From Symbiodinium kawagutii (lineage: Eukaryota > Sar > Dinophyceae > Suessiales > Symbiodiniaceae), in contig VSDK01011120.1 in assembly GCA_009767595.1 (NCBI GenBank), positions 51,173 through 115,172 of the forward strand: a stretch of DNA of 64,000 bases. The letters are read 5' to 3'. Of this stretch, positions 32,580 through 43,739 are shown in pieces. The notes below the pieces were generated by a model that was not told where the DNA came from, did no database searches, and saw nothing but the letters and a program-made list of their open reading frames with translations. The stretch's first letter is position 1. The number at the start of each line of letters is the position of its first letter. A program made the position numbers and the translations under genes.

Positions 32580-33600
32580 GGTGTGGCATAGCAACGACCG
32601 AGAGCTGCGGTGTGGAGTTGCACGCTACAACTAACAAGGGTAACTACCAGGCAAAGGGTAGGTAGATCCAACTATTATACTGGATGGTGGGTTATGTTTA
32701 CCAATGAATCCAACCAGGGGATACCAGCAGGGTATCACTCTGTAGTTCCAAACCATTCTATATTGACTACTCTCTAGTAGACTTACCTGGAGATGGAAAT
32801 CACCATATTTTGTTGGAAAACCCCGAAGGTCCATCCATGAATGGGTGATTGTCCTTGCTACATTTCCCTACCAGAGGGTAGCACAATGATCAGTGATTGA
32901 TTATCAACCTCGATCATTGACCATACTATGTTTGATTGCTAATGATCGTTGAGAGAGATCGTACCGACAATCACAAACTTATTGTAGTTGATGGTCAACC
33001 AGCAAAATGATTTGCAGCTGCTTGCTCATACTGTATTGCAACGATCAACAGATGCACCACTGGTCCCAGCTGTCAGTTGTAGTTAGGCAGTATCAGCCAG
33101 CTCTAAGTCTATAAGTCTATCAGTATGATTTATCAACAATTGTCAGCATCCGGTACGGGTCAACCAGGTTTTCCCGTCCTACCATAAGGGGCACCATATG
33201 GTAACCAGCTTTTGGCTACCCTAATGCCTAACGCTCATAGCAACCAAGCTGAGCCGTGCTTCATTGGGTGCGTCATAGTCCTCAACCAGAAGTGAGGGGT
33301 GCTGCCATGCTGACCTTTGGTTCAACTGCCATGGCCAACAGGGTGAAGGGAGAGTGCTCACCAGATTTGCTTCCCACCTTTGCATGGGTGTTTCTCGTGG
33401 TTTGATGCGGGTTACACTGGTTAGTAATATGGGATGATAAGCAACAATAATGGTTAAACAAAACAAAACTGGTTAAACAAATATTCGATGGTGAATTATT
33501 TGGGAACCCTCAAGATTTGCATGGTTGGTTATGTTGATTACTATACATGGTCATGACTTGGATGATTTCGGGGGTCCCCTTTTTTTGAGAAACCAACACA

Positions 33601-34149
33601 AGTCATTTGAGTACGGGCCGGCTAAGACCACAGTGATTGGATGATTTCAAAACATTTCTCGTGTTCAATCAACTTTACCAGTCGATTATTACCTTCCCGA
33701 TATTGCCAGAACCTCCCCAGCTAATGACAACTTCACTGGGGAGAGGATGATTTGTCCATTTCAGCATTTCCAATCACGGTCGTGTTCGGCACGGAGACCT
33801 TTTCTTTTTGGTAGTGGACTGGGAACCTGGCAGAAATTCCTGACCAAGTGGCTTTGAGAAATACAAAGTGGATGGATGCTGCCATAGGCCCAAGATCTCG
33901 TCACCAAAGGTGATTTGAGCCTTAGAGTGTGGGGAACCTCAACTTTTTGAGGACCCATTTGACATACAGCAGATAGAAGCATAGAAATGTCCTTTACTGT
34001 AAGTTTTCATGTCTCATCATGACAATGGCACTTGTAACAAAGAAAGCTTTGATTTAGGTGTGAGCGGAATGACCGGCAATCCAGACATGCCGATAGGCAT
34101 CCACCAGGTCACCAGAGCCTATTGATAGAGCGAGCCTTGCCGCTACGCA
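33601..34149 (+). repeat. 5'-flank module of array gene 4
   Basis: Near-identical to 26640-27023 from about 33855 onward. The part before that (GAGTACGGGCCGGCTAAGACCA) is closer to the module of gene 2, so this flank looks mosaic. Confidence 0.75.
33887..33921 (+). promoter_or_regulatory. Conserved upstream hairpin, array gene 4
   Basis: Identical to the hairpin of gene 3. Confidence 0.4.
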
Positions 34150-36373
34150 ATGGAAGAAGCAGCCGGACCTGCACACGTGGCGTTTGATGTACCGGCGCCC
34201 CCGGACCTGCCACACCCAGTGCTGGCGCCAGCCGACCCTCCACTGGTCCTTGATGCGATTTTTGCATCAGAGCCATGTGAGCCGCCAGAAGCAGCCGGCC
34301 TGGCTCGGAGCGAACCATCGGATACACTTCCTCAGGCGGTTTCCCAGGGGGATGCCCCGGCACCACATCCTGCGCAGGGAACGGACCCACCAGCTCCACT
34401 GGATTCTGCACCAGGGCAAGGCAAAACCTGCACGGTGAAGAATGACATGAGGGTGGCCGTTGAAGTGCGTCTCAATGAGGATGATGAGGAGAGGGAGTGG
34501 CACGTACTGTACCCTGAGCAAATCAAAATCATTGAATACGATGCGGCTCTGGACCAAGAGGTCTCGGTTCGCTTGAGGGAGAACTATGACATTCAGGGCA
34601 AGATGTGCATAAATGATATTTCCGGTTTTTTAAGTATCCCACAACACTCTGGACATGCCTTCGATTGTGGAGTAAATATGTTCATAAACAATCAGGTCAA
34701 GGAAGCAAACGAAGAACGACGTTTGGCAGATGAACGGCAGAGAGCCATCACAACGAAAGTGAATGATGCCATCAACCTGGCGGCACATCGCCGGCAAGGA
34801 TGCTTTTACTTATGCACCGCAATCAGCATGTCGGTTTTGCTTGGTTCGCTGATAGTTTGCACAAATGCATCCTTGAAATTGGACTATGAAGCGCCGGAGC
34901 AGTATGGATTGGGAGCAGCACTGGTTTTGCTTCTTTACTGCGCCTGCATAGCACCCAATGGATTCATAGGAGCAGAAACAAGAACAGGCAAGGGCTCCCT
35001 CTCGATTAAGAGCCACCGGATCCAAACTCGGAGACATCAGGGTGTCTGGCCTGGATTTGGCTCCTGACCGGGATGAAATGCCCTGGAAAGATGCCACTGT
35101 CACTTGCTGCAATTTGTGCATGTTTCTCATCACGGCTGCTTGTGCTGCGGTTTTCTTCGTTGGTAGTGCAGTCAGGTCTGTGGAGGCCGGCAACGGGGAG
35201 AATTGGTGGCTCGTAGTTTTCCTGGCCATAGTTTTCCTGCTATGTGGTTGTCGTTGTTTATCCGCCTGCATTGGTTTCAATGAAGATCGTCGATGCATTT
35301 CATTGTGGACATGTGTGGTGACTATATGCGGTGTTTGTGCCACAATTGTCTTGGTTCATGGTTGGTTGAGGGCTCCGCAGTCGGGCACCTCAATGCCCCC
35401 GCCATTTTTTGGCTGGACATGTCTGTTGATGCTGGGCCTGGTCTTTGTATGCTGCCACCCTGGGATGTGTGACCCGATGCCGGTTATTGCCGCGTGCTTT
35501 GGTATGGAGACTCCAGATTTTGAAGCTTCCCTAGTTCAGCCTGGGAGGACCACTCTGGATGCAGCGGTGCTTGGGGTGAACCAGGGGACGATTGTATTCG
35601 AAGGAAGCGTGCTGCCGAATGTGCCCACAATCGTGTCTTGGCCAGGGAAGTATGAGTCCAAATGGGACTCCCTTGTGGGCAACGCCCGGCACAGGGATGT
35701 CAGCGCTGCTGTAGTCTTCCTGCCAGAGGGCTCCAAAGACTTTGGTGTCCATGACCGCATCCACAGCCAGTACGACGAGCTGAGACCCTCGGGTGGCTGC
35801 TGCGACTGCTGGTGCCATTGGCTCTATGGGGAGCGAAAACCTTGGGGTTGCAGGTGGTGGACACGTTGGATCCGCAACGTTGAACTTGCAGTAAAACATC
35901 AAAATACACTGGAAGTTTACTTCTTTGATGGAAAGAGGAGCAAGGGCAAGGTCAAAGATTTTAAATCTGCTGGGGAAGAGCACAAACGCCGGGAAACAAT
36001 TTTCAAACAAAGAAATGATTTCCTGACATCAGTCAAGTACGGGCAAGCCCTTGCCAACGGCCTTGGCCGGATCTCGAAACAAAACGGCCCAGATTCATCC
36101 TCCCCATTCTCTCGTGAAGTTCATCGCCTTTTCTTGGACTGGCTGCCGGATGAGGACCGAGATGAGGACCGGCAATTTCTGGAGGCTTCGGAAGGCCTTG
36201 GCAACTCTCAGAAGGCTGAAGTAGCCTGGCTGGAGATGCATGGCTACCAATACATCGAGAAGGAAGTCGCCGAATTTAGTCCCGGTGCCAGAGTTCCATC
36301 GCCTCGGGCCATTGGCCGACGTTATTCTGAGCAACATTTGCTTCCATCGTCTCCAGCAGGTGACAGGGTCTAA
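34150..36373 (+). pseudogene. Array gene 4: six-span membrane protein with one frameshift between spans 2 and 3
   Basis: ATG at 34150 (MEEAAGPAHVAFDVPAPP). The first frame is open to TGA at 35067. The remainder (spans 3-6 and the C-terminal domain to TAA at 36373) is in the next frame, which is open from before 34975. Comparison with copies 2 and 5 (RLQN.LR.MGSK) places the shift near 34995-35010, at a CT-rich GGCTCCCTCTCGATT. After the shift the sequence reads RLRATGSKLGDIRVSG. No GT/GC-AG intron of sensible length removes it. The C-terminal region retains GCCDCWCHWLYGERKPWG and FSREVHRLFLDWLPDEDRD. It is either a one-base error or a real lesion. Confidence 0.75.
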
Positions 36374-36419
36374 GATGGGTTTCCCTCGAAGCCGAAAAGC
36401 TTGATGTCATTGATCAATG

Positions 36420-37640
36420 CAGATGAGTGACAACTCATCGTCAATTTGTGCACAGCTCGTTTCAACCTGGTCAACCTGTCCAGGATATTGCAGTCGACTT
36501 TCAAAATTGCATTGGCATCCTGATCATTGTCTCACATTCGCACTCAGAGATTTTTCCACGTACATGACGTTACTTGAGTGCACAGGAAAAGTGTGGTACA
36601 TGTACTGATTGCATCTAATCGCATGTGACAGTTACGTGCATTCATGCCTAGATTCAAATACAGCTATTCATTATACGATGACCATGGAGCATGGTATCAT
36701 GACATTTCAGCAGCACCACGCCCCACCATACATGCATGAGATATCCACACCTGCATGCGCCTACATATTTCATATGCAGACTTATCATATGTGTGCAAGG
36801 TGTGCTTCCAAAATATTATTTGCTTAGGATTCAGTATATATATAGTATATTCTATTTAAGTGCAGTTTGAATGCGCAATGACCGGTACTCGACTGGTAGC
36901 TGTTCTTATTTATTTGTTTGACGTATTGTGTACATATAGGCCACAGTTTAAATCGCCAAGTGGGGACGAAAGTTGGAGAGACAACATGGTTTGTTTTCTA
37001 GTGTTTGGCGGTGAGACAGGGTGCTGTTGGTATGGGAGATGGTGTGTTTCATTTGATTTGGCAACCTGATGATGTGGTTTGAGAGTTGTGGCTATGTTTC
37101 CATCGGGTGTGTGTTTTCGTTATTTCATGGTCTGGGTTGATCCAGATGAGTTTGGATCGCCGGGGTTTGTTCACTATGGGATTTGATTGCGCCATCCTTC
37201 TATGAGGATGCCGACGCGAACTGGTGCCGTGAAGTATTGTCGAACACTGAGGTGCTGTTCCTAGAAATGGCATGACGAGGACTTTGTCAGTGTCCTTGCT
37301 ATTGAGGGCCTAAGCAGTGCCATCATTGGTGGTTTTTGTTTCTGCTTCTTGTGAACATGACCTGTTGTTGATCTCTTGATGACTGTTTTTCCTAATCTTC
37401 AATGGTTTGCTGCTGCACCCCTCCTGGTAAAACTGGTTACTGTTGGCTCTTGCATCCACATTCCTGGTCGTATTCTTGTTAAAGCTGAAGCTTGCTGTGA
37501 CTTTTCCGCTGTGACTTTTCCTCGGTTTCGTTCCTTGCAGGCTTCAGCAATTTGCAGAGCGAAGAGTCGCAGAAGAGCTGATGGACTAGGCTGAACTGTT
37601 GGTTGGAGATGTTGTCCGCGAAATTGAGCAATGCTGATCT
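36420..37640 (+). repeat. 3'-flank repeat module after array gene 4
   Basis: It shares GCGCAATGACCGGTACTCGACTGGTAG, the GTTTGGATCGCC block, CCTTCTATGAGGATGCC and the terminal CGTTCCTTGCAG then GCTTCAGCAATTTGCAGAGCG. Confidence 0.65.
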
Positions 37641-37874
37641 CCATTATGTTGGATTATTGTTATGGGAAATTATGGAACTTTGTATTTATGACTATATGTC
37701 TATGGGTCAAAACTGGCTGGTTGCCTTTGCTTTTTCAGGGACGAACATCCATTCACCAGCTATGTTGACGCCACAGCCATATCTAGAGGATGATACTCAT
37801 CAGTAAATCTCTATTCTTATTTTGCTTGATTTTCTGAACGTGGGCATCCCAACAGCAGTGATTCTGACCCGCTG

Positions 37875-37875
37875 C

Positions 37876-37918
<43 letters not shown>

Positions 37919-37995
37919 ATCAGCAGCAGCATCATCATCATCACCACCACCACCATCATCAACACCACCACCACCACCACCACCACCACCAGCAG

Positions 37996-38036
<41 letters not shown>

Positions 38037-38065
38037 GCAGCATCATCATCATCATCATCATCATT
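37875..38065 (+). repeat. (CAT/CAG/CAC)n microsatellite
   Basis: About 190 bases of mixed CAN triplets. The poly-His and poly-Asp frames here are artefacts. Confidence 0.95.
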
Positions 38066-38116
38066 TGCATGCATGCATGCATTTAAATCAACAATCATTG
38101 TCATAATCATCATAAA

Positions 38117-38200
38117 TGGCACGCCTGCGCCCAGGCGTTGGACACGTTCCAGCTGCCATGCTGGCAGCACAGGGCCCCCTGCAATACGCGGAGGTGGGGT
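38117..38200 (+). pseudogene. WW-gene exon relic (WW4 first-half type), unit 4
   Basis: It reads HACAQALDTFQLPCWQHRAP in the frame homologous to 17085 and 30935, and diverges after that. Confidence 0.45.
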
Positions 38201-38999
38201 GAGGCTGGTGATGTGTTGTTTTGGTAGACCAATGATGCTGAATGTGCTGGTTGATGATCCGTGCGTGGTCAATGCCTGATGTTCACGGGCAGTTTTTGGT
38301 AAATAGTTTGGTAACGAGGGTGAGTGCTTATGATGGTTAACCCATCCAAATGACATTGTGATGATGAATGATGGTTATGGCTGGGCATGGGATAAGGATG
38401 TCTAGGATGCTGGCTGTTAATAGTTGGCTGATTATGGTTATAGTTGGCCCAGGGTTCAACAGTAATGATGAACATCGCTGAACATTTGTTTTGATGATGG
38501 TTAGTAACAAACACAGGTTATATATAATAAATGGCTGTCTCATGTTATCAGCCACGGGACTGAATGAGTTTGGGCATCGTTGGTTTAATGCTCATTGTTC
38601 ATAACCAATGGCCACTGTTGGTTGAAGTCTTGAAGTGACTAAGAAATGAGATTTGTTGATTGATCATGCTTGGATATGGTTGCTAGTGGTTGGTACTTGT
38701 TTGCAACGCTTTGTTCGCTTGCTGATGGTTGATATCACAAATCATCGTTCATGCCAGTGGGACTAACTCCAGTCATGGCTGGAAACAGTGCGAAACAGTG
38801 GCAGCGACCTCTGGATTAAGTGAGTGCATGTTTTCAGGCATGTGTTCTCAATATCCGATCTCAAATGGCGAGTTGGGTCAGCCAACCAACCAAAGGTTAT
38901 TGGTCAATATTGTAGGAGATAACAACCAACAATAGTTGGGGATATACTCACTATGATATATGGCTATGGGTCAATATCAACCAACTAGAATTGGGGAAA

Positions 39000-39800
39000 T
39001 AAGCAAGAATGATAATGGGAAAACAATGGTACATGATGGGGAAACCAGGGGTACAGGGTTTTGACCCACAGCCAAATGTTAATGGTTGTGGTATGAATGT
39101 TCGTTTAATGATGAATTTTAATGTGGCTATGGATCCCCAACTGCCGCAATGGGAGGACCAATCCAAAGGGCTGGCACAGGGCAACCAGCAGCGGCGGCGA
39201 GTCACCTTGATCGAAGCTGTGCTCTACACTGGGGGCAGGAGACATGGGTTTGCACTACTCATGATTAACCATCAGTTACTGCGTAGGTTGATCAGTTGCT
39301 TGCTGTTACTGAGTTCTTGATCAGTAAGCTGATGTGGTTGATAGAAACTATTTATGATAGTGAAAGGCAAAACCCAAGACGCTGTACAAAACAATAATCT
39401 CATTGTTGGAATTGATTGTCACCGATAAAAGCATCAACGTTTGATTGTTCATACTGTTGATTGTGCCATAGTGATCAGCAGATTTACCAGTTGTCAACTA
39501 TAATGCCGTTTAATCAGTGTCAACCACGGAAAAGTATAACTGATCGACAAGTATCACCATCAAGGGAAATGTTCAACCACTTGTTGCCATCCTACCACGA
39601 GGGTTCCCATACGGTAACCAGTTTTTGGCCACCCCCTTTGCTGGTAGGCAACCATAAGGGGGCACAAGACAGCAGTTCACCAAGGCGATTGACAGGTCCT
39701 TCATGGAGCGTGAGAGTCACCGGACTCTTACAGGTCAAGCACGGTGATCAATGCTATAACTCGAAGCTATAACAGTATCGTATCGCTATTGCCAAGCTAG
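39000..39800 (+). repeat. Spacer module between array genes 4 and 5, partial copy
   Basis: A diverged remnant of the 17930-type module. It retains the ATGAATTTTAATGTGGCTATGGATC phrase, the AGGACCAATCCAAAG phrase, a decayed WW1-type exon (QQRRRVTLIEAV) near 39190, and the CGGTAACCAGTTTTTGGC(T/C)ACC phrase. Confidence 0.6.
39685..39733 (+). CDS. Candidate mini-exon in the unit 4 spacer
   Basis: After CACCAAG|G a clean frame reads AIDRSFMERESHRTLT, ending in ACAG|GTCAAG. It is charged and protein-like. The matching place in the other spacers (19180-19290, 26220-26310) is not open in the same way, so it may be a relic or chance. Confidence 0.3.
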
Positions 39801-40259
39801 TTTGCTAATGTAGGTCAATCATCAAGGCTATGATCATGCCCATGGTTCATGATCGATGTCTATTAAATAGACTGTTGTCATGAAATGCCACCACTAGACT
39901 GCTTACCCTTTATTAATCTAGCACTGGAACATCCATTTGTTGTAGATCAATTGTTTGTTGGGATAAACGTTTTTCGATTGCTACGTTTGAATACTAGAGA
40001 GAAACTGCGCTCCTGAAAAGTGAGGATTCTGAACCTCCCTTGGTCCCTGGGTTCCTGGTGGCTGTCAGCCACGAACATCCCATGGTCCCACTGTCCCACC
40101 CACCATTGCCTTGAGTGCCCTCCAGGTGCCAGCTGGGACGAACGACTGCATCGTCGCATCACGCGCGGTGAAATGATGGGCCTCAGCTGTGTGGACAGGT
40201 CTGGGAGATGTTGCAGCAGGTGGTGGTGGATGTTGATTGGCTGGTGCTAGATGTTGGGG

Positions 40260-40830
40260 GGTGATGTTGTAGCATCCCTTCCCCCAGGAAATATGTAACT
40301 TAGATTTTCTGAAGGTCCCCCCCCTATAATCTGGTGGGGATGTTGTAGCAGTAATGAGGTGAGGATGGGCGATGTTGTAGCACGAGAAGATGTTGATGTT
40401 TCATATAGGTCTTGAGGTTGATGATGTTGCTGTTTTGTGTTGTAGTTGTTTTTGGTCATTGTCAGTTTTGGGTTGGTGTTGATCCCTTTTGATGTTGAGG
40501 ATTGATTTGGTGTCCAGGGTGCGTTTGCCATCTCAAAAAAAACAAAGCTCCAATACCAAAAACAGTTGACAGTAGCACTGTCATCAAACCACACTTTAGA
40601 TTCATGCGTGGGTCCAGCCGCCATGACACCTTGGTTACATTGTGTTAACAAGATCAGCGCTATCGCCGGCTGTGTTCGTGTGGCGGGTCAGGCATTGAGG
40701 ATCATGTCCTTTCTCAGTATGTCCTCACTGATTAACTCGGTTTCCCACCTTTTTCCCACATCATCATTGTTCAGTTTTTTGTTGAAGCTAAGCAGGTCCA
40801 TTTTGACCTATGCCGATGCTTATTCTTCCG
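40260..40830. other. Spacer without a supportable gene
   Basis: AT-rich and repetitive (GATGTTG phrases). No acceptor-frame-donor combination stands out. Confidence 0.5.
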
Positions 40831-40837
40831 TAAAACA

Positions 40838-41000
40838 AGGTCAACAATGTGGCCTTGTGTAGCCTGGGAATAGCCGCCCCATGATGCCTACGCAGAACCG
40901 TCATTGCCCCGTTGCCGCTCCAACGCCCAGGATACTCAACGCTGAGCCGACCCAGGGTGGACAGGGACGGCAGGATGAAAGGGACAGGGAACGTCATCAC
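40838..41000. repeat. Spacer segment shared with 13620-13740
   Basis: See the shared blocks listed for 13620-13740. Both copies lie just upstream of a 5' module of the array, which implies that the unit boundary of gene 1 and gene 5 is similar. Confidence 0.45.
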
Positions 41001-41010
41001 CGGAACCTAG

Positions 41011-41098
41011 GCTGGTTGGTGTTTTTTCCTAGTAATTGTTAACAAATGGTTGGTTGACTAATATTTTTGATAGAGGTGGTTCAACCACCAACCACTAA
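41011..41098. repeat. Introner-like short element
   Basis: It begins GCTGGTTGGTG and ends CACCAACCAC, nearly inverted. Inside is TTTTTTCCTAGT, then GGTTGGTTGACTAATAT. The core recurs at 47874, 59578 and 59704. Confidence 0.5.
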
Positions 41099-41129
41099 AA
41101 CGTTGGTCAGTTGGTAGTTTGATCGTGGG

Positions 41130-41520
41130 CAATCTCTGTCGGATTCTGGCGGTATCGCGCGGAGTTGTTTTCTTCATGCTGGCACTGGTGTGAGAATCTG
41201 GGAGACATTCCCAGGTCACTTTGAGTAATACGAAGTTGATGCATGTTGCCGGCCCAAGATCTCATCACCAAAGGTGATTTGAGCCTCGGATTGTTGGGAA
41301 CCTCAACTTTTGGGAACCCAGTTAACATACAGCAGATAGGAACATACAATTTCAATTTTACATACTGACGTGTATTGTCGGTTTTCATGTTGGATGATGG
41401 CACTTGTAAAGTCTTGATCTAAATTTGAGTTCACTGAAGCGCAATCCAGACATGCTGATAAGCATGTACCAGCAAACAACACCTGAATTGCTGGAGCGAG
41501 CTTTGTCGCATTATCTCGCG
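41130..41520 (+). repeat. 5'-flank module of array gene 5
   Basis: Same landmarks (CAATCTCTGTCGG, AATACGAAGTTGATGCATG, hairpin, CATACAGCAGATAGGAAC), more diverged than the others. It joins to an element at 41011. Confidence 0.65.
41251..41285 (+). promoter_or_regulatory. Conserved upstream hairpin, array gene 5
   Basis: GGCCCAAGATCTCATCACC, then AAAGGTGATTTGAGCC. The inner stem is intact. Confidence 0.4.
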
Positions 41521-43599
41521 ATGGAAGACGCAGGGGACCCGCCCGAGATCCCTCCTTCGGCCTTATCAATTGGGGCTGGCGAGGTCCGTGTGGACTCCTT
41601 GCCAGGGGTTCCACTGGCCGTGGATAGGGTCCCCAAACCAGAGCCACCTGACACATTGCTGCCACACCCGGCACCAGTGCCAGCGGACCGACCGGCAGAA
41701 CTGGCCATGGATGCGGTTTCTACACCAGTGCCAAGTCGGCGCAAAAGTATCAAGCAAAAGAAACCAAAGGGCTCATTTTGCAAGATCATGAATCACTTGA
41801 GTGTGGCCGCTGAAGTGCGATTCAATGAGGTGGAGGAGTGGCATGTATTCTACCCCGAGCAGGTCAAAACCATTGAGTACGAAGCGCCGCTTGCCCCCGA
41901 GGTTTCGGTTCGCTTGCGGGAGGACTATGAAATTCAGAGCAAGTTGCGCATGGAAGAGGTTTCTGGAATTCTGAATGTCCCAGAAGATTTCGGGCGTTCC
42001 TTTGGTGACGAAGCGAAGAGTTTCATCAACAAGCAGGTCCAGGAAGCAAGCAACGAACGTCGTTTGTCAGACGAACGGCAGGCTGCCATCACAAAGAAAG
42101 TGAACGCTGCCATCAACCGGTTGACGCATCGCAGGCAAAGATGTCTTGTCTTGTGCACAACAATCATCCAATCAATTTTGCTTGGTTTGCTGGCTCTTTG
42201 CACGGTTGCCTCCTTCGGCTTCAACTATGATGCCCCTGAGCAGTGGGGACTAGGTTTTGCAATGGTTTTGCTGTTATATTTTTCCTGCACGGCACTCTTT
42301 GGAGGCATAGGCATGGGAGGATCAGACCAGTCCCGCCTTCAGAACAGATTAAGATCTATGGGATCCAAAGTCCAAAACTTCAATGCGGAGAGCCTGATCT
42401 GGAACCAACGGTCCGGGACATGTATCATATTCAACTGCTGTTTGCTCAGCGTGGCTCTCACCACAGTTGTTTGTGCTGGGGTTTTCTTCGTCGGTAGTGT
42501 GGTCAGGTCTGTACAGGCTGCCAACGGGGAGATTTGGTGGCTCATAGTAATCCTGCTCTCATTTTTCCTACCAATTTGTTGTAGTATTTGCTGCGAGGAA
42601 CAGGCGGGATGTATTTTCTGCATATGTGGTGTTTGTGCCATGGTTGTGTTTGTTCATGGTTTGTGTACAGGCACGCCTCCACCAATTTTTGTTTGGATGT
42701 GCGTGTTGCTTCTGGGCCTGGTGTGCGCGGGCGGCCTGAGTGATCCAAAGAGTTTTGTCGCCTGGTGCTTTGACATGGAGGTTGAAGATTTTCAGGCTTC
42801 ACTGGTGCAGCCTGCGAGGAGCTCTGTGGATGCAACCATGCTTGGGGTTCACCAGGGGACCATTGTATTCGAAGGAAGTGTGCTGCCGAATGTGCCCACA
42901 ATCGTGTCTTGGCCAGGGAAGTATGAGTCCAAATGGGACTCCCTTGTGGGCAACGCTCGGCAAAGGGACATCAGCGCTGCTGTAGTCTTCCTGCCAGAGG
43001 GCTCCAAAGACTTTGGCGTCCATGATAGGGTCCCCCGCAAGTACCACAAGCACGACTTGAAACCCCCGGACTGCTGCGAGTGCTGGTGCCATTGGCTCTA
43101 TGGGGAGCAGAAACCTTGGGGTTGCAGATGGTGGACACGGTGGATCCGCAACATTGATCTTGCTGTTGAAAAAAAGAACGACTTGGAAGTTTACTTCTTC
43201 GATGGCAAGAAAGGCAAGGGCAAGGTCAACAACTTTAAATCCGCTGGCAAAGAACACAAACGCAAGGACACAATTCGAAAAAAGCAGGACGCATTCGTGG
43301 AATCTGACAAGTATGGCCAAGCCCTTGTTGATGGCCTCGGCCGGCTCTCGCACGAAAAAGGGTCAGATTCATCCTCCCCATTCACTCGCGAAGTCCATCG
43401 CCTCTTTCTGGACTGGCTGCCGGATGAGGACCGGCAATTCCTGGAAGATTCCGAAGGCCTCGGCAACTCTCAGAAAGCTGAAGTAGCCTGGCTGGAGATG
43501 CATGGCTACAAATACATCGAGAAGGAAGTGGCCGAATTCAGACCCGGTGCAACAGCTCCATTGCCTCAGGCCATTGGCCGAGGGTTTTCTGAACCATAG
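41521..43599 (+). CDS. Array gene 5: intact six-span membrane protein, unrecognised family
   Basis: 692 codons, ATG at 41521 (MEDAGDPPEIPPSALS), TAG at 43597-43599. The only uninterrupted copy. Residues 1-90 are Pro/Ala-rich. Residues 95-170 hold the family segment KIMNHLSVAAEVRFNE...WHVFYPEQVKTIEY...VSVRLREDYEIQSKL. A charged stretch (about 170-205) precedes six hydrophobic spans near 208-230, 241-262, 300-328, 338-358, 363-382 and 388-406. The C-terminal domain (407-692) includes GTIVFEGSVLPNVPTIVSWP, VSAAVVFLPEGSKDFGVHD-type sequence and a Cys/Trp cluster at 517-541 (CCECWCHWLYGEQKPWG). It ends with a Lys-rich stretch and the most conserved block, FTREVHRLFLDWLPDEDRQ with GNSQKAEVAWLEM. 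Both termini are probably cytosolic. No catalytic motif was recognised. Confidence 0.88.
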   Translation: MEDAGDPPEIPPSALSIGAGEVRVDSLPGVPLAVDRVPKPEPPDTLLPHPAPVPADRPAELAMDAVSTPVPSRRKSIKQKKPKGSFCKIMNHLSVAAEVRFNEVEEWHVFYPEQVKTIEYEAPLAPEVSVRLREDYEIQSKLRMEEVSGILNVPEDFGRSFGDEAKSFINKQVQEASNERRLSDERQAAITKKVNAAINRLTHRRQRCLVLCTTIIQSILLGLLALCTVASFGFNYDAPEQWGLGFAMVLLLYFSCTALFGGIGMGGSDQSRLQNRLRSMGSKVQNFNAESLIWNQRSGTCIIFNCCLLSVALTTVVCAGVFFVGSVVRSVQAANGEIWWLIVILLSFFLPICCSICCEEQAGCIFCICGVCAMVVFVHGLCTGTPPPIFVWMCVLLLGLVCAGGLSDPKSFVAWCFDMEVEDFQASLVQPARSSVDATMLGVHQGTIVFEGSVLPNVPTIVSWPGKYESKWDSLVGNARQRDISAAVVFLPEGSKDFGVHDRVPRKYHKHDLKPPDCCECWCHWLYGEQKPWGCRWWTRWIRNIDLAVEKKNDLEVYFFDGKKGKGKVNNFKSAGKEHKRKDTIRKKQDAFVESDKYGQALVDGLGRLSHEKGSDSSSPFTREVHRLFLDWLPDEDRQFLEDSEGLGNSQKAEVAWLEMHGYKYIEKEVAEFRPGATAPLPQAIGRGFSEP

Positions 43600-43739
43600 G
43601 CGCTTCCTCCGGCAGGTCAGCAGGTCCAAGACGGGCTGCCGAAGATCCCTGTGATGCCATTGATCAATGAAAATGGGTGACAACTCAGAATCCATTTGTG
43701 CGGAGCTTGAAGCTGGTCATCCGATTGTTCAATAAACCA

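Larger units (their letters stand above)
31740..33600 (+). repeat. Spacer module between array genes 3 and 4, copy 3
   Basis: Aligns with 17930-19480 and carries WW relics at 32044 and 32555. A solo inverted-repeat end (GGGGTCCCC...TTTGAGAAACC) sits at 33561-33600. Confidence 0.75.
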
